Shown here piece after piece: positions 55,109 to 64,000 of a stretch of DNA of 64,000 nt (positions are counted from its first letter, which is position 1; every line of letters starts with the position of its first letter). Source of the stretch: Psychrobium sp051201665 (GTDB lineage Bacteria > Pseudomonadota > Gammaproteobacteria > Enterobacterales > Psychrobiaceae); assembly GCF_051201665.1 (NCBI RefSeq), contig NZ_CP179210.1, positions 1,240,001 through 1,304,000 on the forward strand. Direction: 5' to 3'. The notes beneath the pieces were generated by a model. That model saw only the letters and a program-made list of their open reading frames with translations, was not told the origin of the DNA and ran no database searches. Made by a program: the position numbers and the translations under genes.

Positions 55109-56575
55109 ATGCTTCCTGTTGTTGCTCTAGTTGGGCGTCCAAATGTTGGAAAATCAACACTATTTAATCGTTTAACACGAACGCGTGATGCGCTTGTTGC
55201 TGATTTTCCTGGCTTAACGCGCGACCGTAAATACGGTCAAGCTAAGCTAGGCGGATATGAGTTTTTATTGATCGATACTGGCGGTATTCAAGGTGACGAA
55301 GAGGGCATCGATGCATTGATGGCTGAACAGTCACTACAAGCAATTGAAGAAGCGGATGTCGTTCTTTTCTTAGTTGATGCTCGTGACGGGATTATGGTTG
55401 CTGATGAAGCCATTGCTCATCATTTACGCCAGCTTGATAAAACGGTTTACTTAGTAGCAAATAAAACTGACGGTGTAGATATTGATTCTGTAACTGCAGA
55501 TTTTTATGCGCTTGCATTAGGAGATATTCACCCTATCGCCGCTGCACATGGCCGTGGTGTTCAGGTACTTATCGAAACATGTTTACGTCCATATGCGTTA
55601 GAAATGGGCTTGCTCAATGTTGATGAGCAAGAAGAAGATGAGTGGGCAGAGGAAGAAGAATTAACGGAAGAAACCGCCGAAGAACAAGCCAAAGCCTTGC
55701 AAGACTTGCCTATTAAACTTGCCATCATTGGCCGACCAAATGTGGGTAAATCTACGCTAACTAACCGTATCTTAGGTGAAGAGCGTGTGGTGGTTTATGA
55801 TATGCCCGGAACGACTCGTGATAGTATTTATATTCCAATGGAACGTGATGATCGTGAGTATGTATTAATTGATACAGCAGGTATTCGTCGTCGTAAAAAT
55901 GTTAATGAAGCGGTTGAGAAATTCTCGATTATTAAAACATTAAAAGCGATTGAAGATGCTAATGTTGTCATGCTGGTTATTGACGCTCGCGATAACATTT
56001 CCGATCAAGATTTAAGTTTATTGGGTTTCTCGTTGAACGCCGGTCGCTCAATCGTGATTGCAGTGAACAAGTGGGATGGTCTAGATAACGATGCGAAAGA
56101 TCGTATCAAGTCAGAGCTTGATCGTCGTTTAGGTTTCGTAGATTTTGCACGAATTCACTTTATCTCTGCGCTGCATGGTAGTGGTGTTGGTAATTTATTT
56201 GAGTCGGTTCAAGAAGCGTATTTATCAGCGACTAAACGTACAACAACGTCTATGTTAACGAAAATTATGCAAATGGCAGTTGACGATCATAACCCACCAA
56301 TGTTCTCTGGACGCCGTGTTAAATTGCGTTACGCACATGCCGGTGGTTACAATCCGCCTGTGATAGTTATTCACGGTAATCAAGTTAAGAAATTGCCATT
56401 ATCGTATAAACGCTACCTGATGAACTATTTCCGCCGTACGTTGAAAATAATGGGTACGCCGATAAAAATTGAGTTTAGAAATTCAGACAATCCGTTTGAA
56501 GGAAGAAAGAATCAGCTGTCAGTAACACAGCAACGTAAACGTGATCGCTTAATGAAGTTCCATAAAAAGCGTTAA
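55109..56575 (+). CDS. der: GTPase Der (EngA)
   Basis: Der is a two-GTPase-domain factor for 50S ribosome assembly. The 488 residues hold two G domains, each with GRPNVGKSTL (residues 8-17 and in the second half), DTAG-type motifs (LIDTGGIQGD and LIDTAGIRRRKN), NKxD (ANKTDG and VNKWDG), an acidic linker (EEDEWAEEEELTEE) and the C-terminal KH-like domain ending FHKKR. It starts with ATG 55109 after GGAGAAAG. Confidence 0.97.
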   Translation: MLPVVALVGRPNVGKSTLFNRLTRTRDALVADFPGLTRDRKYGQAKLGGYEFLLIDTGGIQGDEEGIDALMAEQSLQAIEEADVVLFLVDARDGIMVADEAIAHHLRQLDKTVYLVANKTDGVDIDSVTADFYALALGDIHPIAAAHGRGVQVLIETCLRPYALEMGLLNVDEQEEDEWAEEEELTEETAEEQAKALQDLPIKLAIIGRPNVGKSTLTNRILGEERVVVYDMPGTTRDSIYIPMERDDREYVLIDTAGIRRRKNVNEAVEKFSIIKTLKAIEDANVVMLVIDARDNISDQDLSLLGFSLNAGRSIVIAVNKWDGLDNDAKDRIKSELDRRLGFVDFARIHFISALHGSGVGNLFESVQEAYLSATKRTTTSMLTKIMQMAVDDHNPPMFSGRRVKLRYAHAGGYNPPVIVIHGNQVKKLPLSYKRYLMNYFRRTLKIMGTPIKIEFRNSDNPFEGRKNQLSVTQQRKRDRLMKFHKKR

Positions 56576-56600
56576 TTGACGCTTTGAATAATTGAATATG

Positions 56601-56627
56601 AAAACCGCCGAGAGGCGGTTTTTTTGT
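56601..56627 (+). terminator. Rho-independent terminator of der
   Basis: AACCGCC and GGCGGTT enclose a GAGA loop and are followed by a T run. Confidence 0.92.
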
Positions 56628-56756
56628 GATTGAATAATATAAAAGTCGACCACAACAGAATAGCTATTATAAACCGATTAACAATGTTATAGAAAAATGG
56701 ATAGTTCTGTTAATTAAAAAGAAACGGACTAAGTATTCTTTGCTTGGCGTTCAATA

Positions 56757-56927
56757 TTACCAAATGCGATAAGTCACTCGTAAAACTACAATTGGTATAA
56801 TACTCGCTTTATCGGTGGGTAACAACGCTTCTTCAATCCATTGAGTATCAATAGGACTTAGCACATTATCGTATGAATCAGTGCTTTCAAACGACTCAAA
56901 AACTGACGCTAACTCTTGAGTGAACAT
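56757..56927 (-). pseudogene. IS4-type transposase, N-terminal remnant
   Basis: The 56-codon frame (MFTQELASVFESFE ... TQWIEEALLPTDKASI) resembles the N-terminal domain of IS4-family transposases (WIEQAL...TGTASIRRRKLP), after which similarity breaks down. No catalytic part is present. The rest of 56628-56756 holds nothing recognisable. Confidence 0.45.
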
Positions 56928-56928
56928 A

Positions 56929-56965
56929 TAAAAAAATCCCCAAATCTTAACAAAGACTGGGGATT
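56929..56965 (-). terminator. Rho-independent terminator of the M16 protease gene
   Basis: On the minus strand AATCCCCA and TGGGGATT form a perfect stem followed by a T run (forward A run 56928-56936). It stands about 93 bases after the protease stop. Confidence 0.85.
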
Positions 56966-57057
56966 ATGATCTATCTACAAGAACGTTCAAGTTCTCTTAA
57001 ACGATCGGCATTGGATGTAATTGCATCGGCTTTCATCATTTGAATAGTTAGTAAGAA

Positions 57058-59898
57058 CTAAGGTGCCGTGTAATCAACGACATTGTAGCCCATTTCTTGT
57101 AATTGAGGTTTCAATGAATTCGCGTCGCCTACAATGACTATCGCCATATCATCGATGTTTAAGTATTGACGAGCTAGGCCGTTAATACGATCTTTCGAGA
57201 TATTAGATACGATGTTAGCGCGCTTTTTAACGAATTCTGGCGTTAAATCATGCTCGATGATTTGTGCTAGGAAGTTAAGCTTTGCGCTTGGCGTTTCGTA
57301 TTTAAGTGCATCTTGCTGATTGATCGCAGCACGCATGAACGATAGCTCTTCATCAGTAATACCATTTTCACGGTAGTCTTTTAGTTCTTTGATGATTTCT
57401 TTTAGTGATGCGATGGTAGAATCTGCGCGAACAGAGGCAGAAACAACCATAGCGCCACCGAATTTATTACCATAGAACGCTGAACCCGCACCATAGGTAT
57501 AACCCTTGTCTTCACGAAGGTTCATGTTAATACGCGAGTTGAAGTTACCGCCAATTGGGAAGTTCATCAAGCCAAGTTCGTAGTACTCACCTGTAATGTC
57601 TTCTTTAATTGCACGTTGACCAACACGGATAGCTGATTGCGCAGCGTTATCTTTGTTAACTAAGTACACGGTATTTTTCGCATAGCTTGGCGGCAATAGG
57701 TTTAGTTCAGTCACACCTGTGTGGCCTTTCCACGACTTAAGATGGTTAAACTTACTAACTAACGCTTGCTCGCCGAGATTTGAGACGGTAATTAACTGTG
57801 CGCGTTTCGGTTTGTAGTTGCGATTGTAAAATTGCTCAACATCGTCAAGTGTTAGGCGCTTTAATGAATCTACAGTACCCGCTGTTGGCAGCGCTGCGAT
57901 AGAGCCTTGGAACATTAACGCTCTAAAGGCATTGCGAGATAGTGAATCTGCATCTTTCTGCGCATTTAATAAACCTTCGATTTGATTTGCTTTAATACGC
58001 TCAAAATCAGCTTCTTTAAACACTGGGTTAAATAGTTTCTCATTTAAAAGCTCGATAGTTTGATCGAGATTTTTAGTGAGAGAACTTACAAATACACTGG
58101 TGTACATGTTGCCAGCAGAGAATGAGATTGAGCTACCTAATTTTTGTAGCGCTTTACTCATTTGCTCACTTGAGTAATTCTTAGTGGCTTCGTTCATCAT
58201 TGTTGCCGTTAATGATGTTAAACCAGCCTTAGCACTATTCTCAGTAAAGTGACCGTTTGGAATACGCAATAGGATTGATGTTGTTGGCGTTTCGTTGCTC
58301 ACGCTGCCTAATACGCTAATGCCATTGTCAAAGTCTTTAGTCCAATAGCTTGGTACATCAACTGCTTTAATTGCACCTGCTTTTGGTTTTTGGCTGCGAT
58401 CAAACGTATTCGGGTTATCACGCATTTTTAAATCAGCTTCGCTAGTCGTAGACTGGCCACTTAATTTAGTCACTTGCGGTTCAAAATTATCAGCTTTAGC
58501 AACCATGTCGCCTTTACCGTTTGGCACAACACTTACGATGACAGACGGTTTGTTTTTGATATAACGGTTAAATACGCGCATAACATCAACTTTGCTTACG
58601 TTGTTGTAACGTGCAATGTCTTTTTCAATGTAGTTAGCATCACCTGTAAAGGTTTCGTAAGCGGCTAGTTGCGCTACTTTACCTTGAACACTTTGAAGGC
58701 CAAAGATAAAGCTAGCTTCCATTTGTGCTTTCGCTTTTGCTAAGTCGTCATCCATAACACCGCGTGTTTCAAATTCAGTGATTGTTTTGCGAATGATTTT
58801 TTCGATATCGCCTAGGCTCTTACCACTTGCAGGATGCGGTAGGGCATAAAGATCAAAGGTACAAGCTAATTCTTGACACGGATGTGACGCAGAAGTTTGG
58901 ACGGCAATACGCGATTTCACTAGGTTCTTGTATAGTAGTGATGTTTTACCACCACCTAAAATTTGCGCTAACAAATCTAATGGTGCTTCATCTTCATGAC
59001 GAGCATGAGCGGTAGGGAAGCTTAAATATACGAGTGGTAAGTTAACGTTATCTTCAAAAGATACGTAACGGTCACGTGGCAGGTTAATTAACGTTTTATC
59101 AAGTGGTGTTGGTGTCATACTTGGCGTAATTTCGCCAAAATATTTGTTTACTAAGGCCATTGTTTCCGCAGCATTAATATCACCACCAATGGTTAGCGTT
59201 GCGTTATTTGGACCATACCATTTTAAGAAAAACGCTTTTAAATCGTTTACGTTTACGCGGTTTAAGTCAGCCATGTAGCCAATAACAGGCCATGAATAAG
59301 GGTGACCTTTAGGATATAGAGCACGTGCTTTAGTTTCACCTAAACGACCGTAAGGTGCGTTATCAACACGCTGACCACGTTCGTTTTTAACGGTTTCACG
59401 TTGTACTTCGAATTTTTCTTGTGTTACTGCATCAAGCAAATAACCCATGCGATCAGATTCCAACCATAGCATTTTTTCTAGCTGGTTCACTGGCACTGTT
59501 TGGTAGTAATTTGTACGGTCGCTATTAGTCGTACCATTCATGGTACCGCCAGCTTCGGTAACGATTTTGAAATGCTCGTCATCGCCAACGTTTTCTGAGC
59601 CTTGAAACATCATGTGTTCGAAGAAGTGAGCAAAGCCAGACATGCCAAGATCTTCACGCGCTGAGCCGACGTGATAAGTAACATCAACGTGAACTAATGG
59701 GTCTGATTTATCTTCATGTAAAATAACAGTCAAGCCATTGGCTAACTGAAATTTTTTGTAAGGGATAGTTGTCTTTCCAAGTTGGGCGCTAACTTTTTCA
59801 ACAAACTTTACGCCTGCAATATTTACATCATCTGTATTTGGTGACTGTGAACAGGCAGTAATTGCCAGCGCAACAGCACTAATCATCCATTTTTTCAT
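57058..59898 (-). CDS. M16 zinc metalloprotease, lipoprotein
   Basis: This 946-residue insulinase/pitrilysin-type peptidase comprises two similar halves. The start at 59898 gives the lipoprotein signal MKKWMISAVALAITAC (Cys16); an upstream in-frame codon would bury it. The active half has the inverted zinc motif HFFEH (HxxEH) in GMSGFAHFFEHMMFQG, with the distal Glu in the following ETVKNERGQR helix. The second half (from about residue 500) is the inactive structural half. Such enzymes degrade small peptides in the periplasm or at the outer membrane. The gene is monocistronic with a good terminator. Confidence 0.92.
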   Translation of the reverse strand: MKKWMISAVALAITACSQSPNTDDVNIAGVKFVEKVSAQLGKTTIPYKKFQLANGLTVILHEDKSDPLVHVDVTYHVGSAREDLGMSGFAHFFEHMMFQGSENVGDDEHFKIVTEAGGTMNGTTNSDRTNYYQTVPVNQLEKMLWLESDRMGYLLDAVTQEKFEVQRETVKNERGQRVDNAPYGRLGETKARALYPKGHPYSWPVIGYMADLNRVNVNDLKAFFLKWYGPNNATLTIGGDINAAETMALVNKYFGEITPSMTPTPLDKTLINLPRDRYVSFEDNVNLPLVYLSFPTAHARHEDEAPLDLLAQILGGGKTSLLYKNLVKSRIAVQTSASHPCQELACTFDLYALPHPASGKSLGDIEKIIRKTITEFETRGVMDDDLAKAKAQMEASFIFGLQSVQGKVAQLAAYETFTGDANYIEKDIARYNNVSKVDVMRVFNRYIKNKPSVIVSVVPNGKGDMVAKADNFEPQVTKLSGQSTTSEADLKMRDNPNTFDRSQKPKAGAIKAVDVPSYWTKDFDNGISVLGSVSNETPTTSILLRIPNGHFTENSAKAGLTSLTATMMNEATKNYSSEQMSKALQKLGSSISFSAGNMYTSVFVSSLTKNLDQTIELLNEKLFNPVFKEADFERIKANQIEGLLNAQKDADSLSRNAFRALMFQGSIAALPTAGTVDSLKRLTLDDVEQFYNRNYKPKRAQLITVSNLGEQALVSKFNHLKSWKGHTGVTELNLLPPSYAKNTVYLVNKDNAAQSAIRVGQRAIKEDITGEYYELGLMNFPIGGNFNSRINMNLREDKGYTYGAGSAFYGNKFGGAMVVSASVRADSTIASLKEIIKELKDYRENGITDEELSFMRAAINQQDALKYETPSAKLNFLAQIIEHDLTPEFVKKRANIVSNISKDRINGLARQYLNIDDMAIVIVGDANSLKPQLQEMGYNVVDYTAP

Positions 59899-60146
59899 CT
59901 GAATTTTCTCGTTGTTTTTAGACGCTAACAATCTACCAAACTCGTTAACATTTCGCCAACTTTAAAGGGTTAAATAATCGGAATGTCGGATAGTTAGATT
60001 ATCTTTTGATAAATGTGAAATTTAGAATGACAACAGGTGGCTAAAAATCGAGCTAAAAATCTTTAAAATATCAAAACAACGCTTGGGTTGCCATTTATAT
60101 TGCCCTATAATCTCAGCACTAAACAATTAATTGATTTGGATCAAAA

Positions 60147-60359
60147 ATGAGCGAAAGAACAGAGCAGAACAAAACAGCCGAGTCAAAAATGGCACTGATA
60201 TTACTTTTAGTAGTAGCCGTTATTGCATTGCCAATTGCATTATCGTTTTTACGTAATGAAGTTTCTGTTGTTGCATTCTTTATCCAAGCAACACCTTTCA
60301 TTTTAATTGCTTCAGCAATTGGTGGGCTAATGTATAGCGCAAAGGTTGATAAGTCGTAA
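60147..60359 (+). CDS. Small two-span membrane protein of unknown function
   Basis: The 70-residue protein has a hydrophilic start MSERTEQNKTAESK and two membrane helices (MALILLLVVAVIALPIALSF and VVAFFIQATPFILIASAIGG) separated by a short LRNEVS loop. No family is recognised. It has its own terminator and is convergent with pntB. There is a weak ribosome site before the ATG. Confidence 0.65.
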   Translation: MSERTEQNKTAESKMALILLLVVAVIALPIALSFLRNEVSVVAFFIQATPFILIASAIGGLMYSAKVDKS

Positions 60360-60377
60360 CTAGCGATTTGTGAATTA

Positions 60378-60407
60378 AAAAAGGATGCTGCGGCATCCTT
60401 TTTTTGT
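60378..60407. terminator. Bidirectional terminator between the small membrane protein and pntB
   Basis: AAGGATGC and GCATCCTT form a perfect stem with an A run on the left and a T run on the right, so it can serve both convergent genes. Confidence 0.9.
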
Positions 60408-60438
60408 GTCTTTTTTTCATGCGTAAGTATTGGTGAAG

Positions 60439-61809
60439 TTAAAGCGCTTGATTGATTCGCTCTACACTGTCTTTCGCATCGCCAAACAACATTTGGGTGT
60501 TGTCGTTAAAGAACAATGGATTTTGCAAACCAGCATAACCTGTTGCCATGCCACGCTTAAACACAATCACGTTTTTGGCATTCCATACTTCAAGTACTGG
60601 CATACCGGCGATAGGGCTTCCCGGCTCTTTAGCGGCTGGATTAACTGTATCGTTGGCGCCGATAACTAGCACAACGTCAGTGTCAGAAAAATCATCGTTG
60701 ATCTCATCCATTTCTAGCACGATATCATAGGGCACTTTTGCTTCCGCCAATAATACATTCATATGCCCTGGTAAACGCCCCGCTACAGGGTGTATACCAA
60801 AGCGCACTTCAATACCTTTATCACGCAACTTTTGAGTCAGCTCATTCACGGGGTATTGCGCCTGTGCTACTGCCATACCGTAACCTGGTGTGATAATAAC
60901 GCGTGATGCATTGCTAAGCTTATCAGCAACATCGACGGCCATAATACTCTGGGCTTCCCCTTCAATTTCTTCACCGCTAGCAGTGGCGTCATTACCAAAA
61001 CCGCCGGCAATAACAGAAATGAACGAGCGATTCATGGCTTTACACATGATGTAGCTTAAAATAGCACCAGATGAACCAACGAGGGCACCTGTCACAATGA
61101 GTAAGTCATTAGCAAGCATAAATCCAGCGGCGGCTGCGGCCCATCCTGAATAGGAGTTCAGCATAGATACCACAACTGGCATATCAGCGCCGCCAATAGA
61201 AGCAACAAGATGATATCCAAAAGCAAAGGCGATGAATGTCATGATAATCAAAACGCCCATCGCACTGTCGTGCGCTACAAATTGTGATAGCAAGTATCCA
61301 CATACAATAATAGCGAGTAAGTTAAGCTTATGACGATGAGGTAGCATAAGTGCAGTGCTACTGACACGGCCGCTCAATTTTCCATAAGCCACCACTGACC
61401 CCGTGAACGTTACGGCGCCAATAAATACGCCTAAATAAACTTCAACCAAATGAATCGTGTGTAGTGCTCCAGTGGTGACTGGTGCATCAATGTAACTGTT
61501 ATAGCCCACAAACACTGCTGCTAAACCTACAAAGCTATGTAAAATTGCGACTAATTCTGGCATTTGAGTCATTTCAACCCGTTTGGCTAATCGAATACCA
61601 ATAGCGCCGCCAATAACCATTGCAACTATGATGAAGACTAACCCTTCAACACTTGGTGATAACAGGGTAGCAACTAACGCTATGCCCATTCCTAACATGC
61701 CGCTATAACAGCCTTTTTGCGCTGTTTCTTGTTTTGATAATCCCGCCAAACTCAAAATAAAGAGAATGGCCGCAGCGAGATACGCTGCACTAACTAAGCC
61801 TTGAGACAT
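60439..61809 (-). CDS. pntB: NAD(P) transhydrogenase subunit beta
   Basis: PntB forms the membrane part and the NADP-binding domain of the proton-translocating transhydrogenase, which makes NADPH from NADH using the proton gradient. The 456 residues have about nine membrane helices, then the C-terminal NADP domain with GYGMAVAQAQ, GIHPVAGRLPGHMNVLLAEA and VLVIGANDTVNPAA. The length is near the E. coli 462. It starts 11 bases after pntA. Confidence 0.97.
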   Translation of the reverse strand: MSQGLVSAAYLAAAILFILSLAGLSKQETAQKGCYSGMLGMGIALVATLLSPSVEGLVFIIVAMVIGGAIGIRLAKRVEMTQMPELVAILHSFVGLAAVFVGYNSYIDAPVTTGALHTIHLVEVYLGVFIGAVTFTGSVVAYGKLSGRVSSTALMLPHRHKLNLLAIIVCGYLLSQFVAHDSAMGVLIIMTFIAFAFGYHLVASIGGADMPVVVSMLNSYSGWAAAAAGFMLANDLLIVTGALVGSSGAILSYIMCKAMNRSFISVIAGGFGNDATASGEEIEGEAQSIMAVDVADKLSNASRVIITPGYGMAVAQAQYPVNELTQKLRDKGIEVRFGIHPVAGRLPGHMNVLLAEAKVPYDIVLEMDEINDDFSDTDVVLVIGANDTVNPAAKEPGSPIAGMPVLEVWNAKNVIVFKRGMATGYAGLQNPLFFNDNTQMLFGDAKDSVERINQAL

Positions 61810-61820
61810 TGTATTTCCCC

Positions 61821-63365
61821 TTATTTTCTAAACATTTTTAACATGCGCTGTGTGACGAAGAAGCCACCTGCAATGTTGATAGTGGCAATGAGCGTAGCAA
61901 TGGTGGCTAAAATAGTCACAATAATCGAGCCACTGGCCACTTGAAATAAAGCACCAACGATGATGATGCCTGAAATAGCATTGGTGACACTCATTAGCGG
62001 GGTGTGCAGTGAGTGACTAACATTCCACACCACGTAATAACCAATGACACAGGCGAGGGCGAATACGGTAAAGTGTGACATAAACTCGCTTGGTGCATAG
62101 GTCGCCATAGCGCCGTAGGCAAAAAGCCCGCCAGCGGCTAGCGCACCTTTTAGCCAAGGTGACATTGTCTTTTCTTCAATTACCGCTGGTTCAGGCGCAG
62201 GCTGAGAAGCTGGTGCCGCGCTAACTTTGATGGGTGGTGCTGGCCATGTTAACTCGCCTTCTTTGACGACAGTTACACCGCGGATAACTTCGTCTTCAAA
62301 ATCAATATTGATAGCGCCGTCTTTCTTTGGTGCCAATAACTTAAGTAAGTTAACCAAATTCGTGGAATACAGCTGAGATGATTGCACTGGCAAGCGTCCC
62401 GGAAGATCCGTGTAACCAATTACTTTGACGTTATTGTCAGTGGTAATTAATTTACCTGTCTCACAATATTCACAATTACCGCCATTTGCTGCCGCCAAAT
62501 CTACGATAACGCTGCCAGCTTGCATGCTGTCGACCATTTCTTTAGTGATGAGCTTAGGCGCCGGCTTGCCGGGAATAAGTGCGGTAGTAATAATAATATC
62601 GACTTCTTTGGCTTGCTCTGCAAAGAGCGCCATTTCAGCATCGATAAACTCTTTAGACATGGTTTTAGCGTAGCCATCACTTGAGTCTGATTCTTCATCA
62701 AATTGCAGTTCTAAGAATTCACCGCCCATTGAGTTAATTTGTTCTTTCACTTCAAGACGAGTATCAAATGCGCGAACAATAGCTCCTAAGCTACCTGCTG
62801 CCCCAATAGCGGCCAAACCGGCTACACCAGCGCCAATGACGAGGACTTTAGCTGGTGGCACTTTACCCGCAGCCGTAATTTGTCCTGTAAAGAAGCGTCC
62901 AAACTCATGAGCTGCTTCAATGACGGCACGGTAGCCACCGATATTTGCCATTGAACTCAACGCATCGAGGGATTGGGAGCGAGACATACGTGGCACGCAA
63001 TCCATCGCCATGACATTAATGTTTTTAGCGGTAAGTTGTGCCATCAATGCTTCATTTTGTGCGGGCCAAATAAAGCTGATAAGGGTAGTGTTTTCGTTAA
63101 GTAGTTCGACTTCATCTAATGATTCGCCGCCATTTAAAGGGGCATTAACCTTTAAAATGATATCGGCGTTATAGACTTCTGTGAGTGTGGATACAGTAGT
63201 TGCACCCACGTGTTGGTAATCAGCGTCAGTAAAACTAGCAGCTAAACCTGCATCTTGTTCTATCTGGACCTCAAACCCTAGCTTTAATAATTGAGTAACC
63301 GACGTTGGTGTCGCCGCTACCCGTGTTTCTCCCGCCAATCGCTCTTTGGGAATACTGATCAACAT
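61821..63365 (-). CDS. pntA: NAD(P) transhydrogenase subunit alpha
   Basis: PntA carries the NAD(H)-binding domain and four membrane helices of the transhydrogenase. The 514 residues begin MLISIPKERLAGETRVAATP, followed by the Rossmann motif VLVIGAGVAGLAAIGAA, DLAAANGGNCEYC and GYTDLPGRLPVQSS, and end with the hydrophobic segment WLKGALAAGGLFAYGA ... MLKMFRK. E. coli PntA has 510 residues. pntB follows in the same operon. The upstream 63366-63577 should hold the promoter; no gene is seen there. Confidence 0.97.
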   Translation of the reverse strand: MLISIPKERLAGETRVAATPTSVTQLLKLGFEVQIEQDAGLAASFTDADYQHVGATTVSTLTEVYNADIILKVNAPLNGGESLDEVELLNENTTLISFIWPAQNEALMAQLTAKNINVMAMDCVPRMSRSQSLDALSSMANIGGYRAVIEAAHEFGRFFTGQITAAGKVPPAKVLVIGAGVAGLAAIGAAGSLGAIVRAFDTRLEVKEQINSMGGEFLELQFDEESDSSDGYAKTMSKEFIDAEMALFAEQAKEVDIIITTALIPGKPAPKLITKEMVDSMQAGSVIVDLAAANGGNCEYCETGKLITTDNNVKVIGYTDLPGRLPVQSSQLYSTNLVNLLKLLAPKKDGAINIDFEDEVIRGVTVVKEGELTWPAPPIKVSAAPASQPAPEPAVIEEKTMSPWLKGALAAGGLFAYGAMATYAPSEFMSHFTVFALACVIGYYVVWNVSHSLHTPLMSVTNAISGIIIVGALFQVASGSIIVTILATIATLIATINIAGGFFVTQRMLKMFRK

Positions 63366-63577
63366 GACAAAACTCCTTAAACAATGAAAACGCTCTGTTA
63401 GACCTTAGCCTAACATAGCGTGTGGGTGACAATGTTTAACAATTTTTAACGAAATGCCGATTATCTTATTAATGAATGGTTTAACACGCTGTAGGTCATA
63501 TGGACTCTAGGTTAGAGAATTTCGATATAACTAATGTCGATTGGTTGTTTGCTGTAGCGTCTTAAGAAAAATAATCG

Positions 63578-63978
63578 TCAATGAATAATGCAAACATGAT
63601 GCTCTAACTCAAATTGAGCAGCGGTAATTGCATCATGGAATTGGTTGGCTGATTGATGAGGCACAAGATGATGTGTCACCCAATAATCTAATTCTTCAGG
63701 TTCAACCACTGAAAAACAATTGGTGAAATGAAGCTGAAAAATGGTTTCCATTCTTATTAAATCAATGGCGTTGGCATTACTAATAACGCAATTGGTGGCG
63801 TGAGTTTAACGCTGGCGATGGAGTAAGGTTTTATTAAACGCGCAATCGCGCGATGGAAGGTTGCCACTTGATGGGGATCACTGCAATCGCCAAGAGACAG
63901 TTTTTGTTGATGACGACAACGACCGTTTTTATCGACTAATGCCATAAAAGCGTTGTTGCCTTTAATACCATATATGCA
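63578..63978 (-). pseudogene. DUF3010-like gene, 5' end lost and frameshifted
   Basis: Read from about 63978, the protein runs GIKGNNAFMALVDKNGRCRHQQKLSLGDCSDPHQVATFHRAIARLIKPYSIASVKL, similar to the N-terminal half of DUF3010 proteins (VCGVELKGN..., KL.L.D). Near 63795-63815 the frame must change to continue VISNANAIDLIRMETIFQLHFTNCF and end at 63578. The expected start MKVCGVE is missing: a stop stands at 63979-63981, and the dispersed repeat overlaps this point. It is either interrupted by the repeat or damaged by sequence errors. Function of the family is unknown to me. Confidence 0.5.
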
Positions 63979-64000
63979 TTAAGTAAGTGATCTTGTTGTG
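63962..64000 (+). repeat. Dispersed non-coding repeat, copy 2, cut by the window end
   Basis: TTAATACCATATATGCATTA and the following GTGATCTTGTTGTG match the start of the repeat at 4181-4220: TAATACCAT is identical and 22 of the next 29 aligned bases agree. Confidence 0.5.

Overview
The window is chromosomal DNA of a marine-type gammaproteobacterium, most likely Alteromonadales and plausibly Colwelliaceae (inference). The grounds are the housekeeping gene content and order (thrABC; gltX flanked by tRNA-Val and tRNA-Ala/Glu clusters; thrS-infC-rpmI-rplT; ndk-rlmN-pilF-rodZ-ispG-hisS-yfgM-bamB-der; pntAB), the A+T-rich codon use, several GlyGly-CTERM-like surface proteins, and a nickel superoxide dismutase cluster. 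No 16S gene is present, so the genus cannot be fixed.

Layout. 1-4160: end of the threonine operon (thrA 3' part, thrB, frameshifted thrC, terminator). 4180-5110: a dispersed repeat and a broken octapeptide-repeat gene. 5200-6745: a four-gene nickel-SOD operon behind a promoter overlapped by a perfect 13-bp inverted repeat. 6770-15500: an accessory island with a gene fragment, an IS3-family element, a phage polyvalent-protein fragment, a degenerate MltB-like protein, a nuclease-toxin/immunity-like pair followed by a SUMF1-domain protein and a lipoprotein, two copies of a 108-bp palindrome-ended element, a defective group II intron, and a RAYT remnant. 15640-18950: five tRNA-Val, gltX, one tRNA-Ala and six tRNA-Glu. 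19230-22971: a YfiR / diguanylate cyclase / TonB-receptor operon. 22968-30223: FapA (DUF342), DeaD, and thrS-infC-rpmI-rplT. 30546-45785: one 5079-residue surface protein ending in an OmpA module and holding a 3.4-kb internal duplication. 45915-56575: a small HTH protein, an anchored exoprotein, then the conserved ndk-to-der block. 56640-64000: an IS4-like remnant, an M16 protease, a small membrane protein, pntAB, a DUF3010-like broken gene and the second copy of the dispersed repeat.

How the parts work together. The thr genes make threonine from aspartate. The NiSOD genes encode the enzyme, its propeptide peptidase and two likely accessory proteins. YfiR and the cyclase form a periplasm-to-cytoplasm c-di-GMP switch, here paired with a TonB receptor. 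The ndk-der block covers nucleotide balance, rRNA/tRNA methylation, pilus and cell-shape proteins, isoprenoid synthesis, tRNA charging and outer-membrane assembly.

Caution on sequence quality. rplT (essential for ribosomes) and thrC each carry one single-base frameshift that one base would repair, and other breaks also lie in homopolymers. Residual assembly indels are therefore likely, and the calls of broken genes should be read with that in mind.
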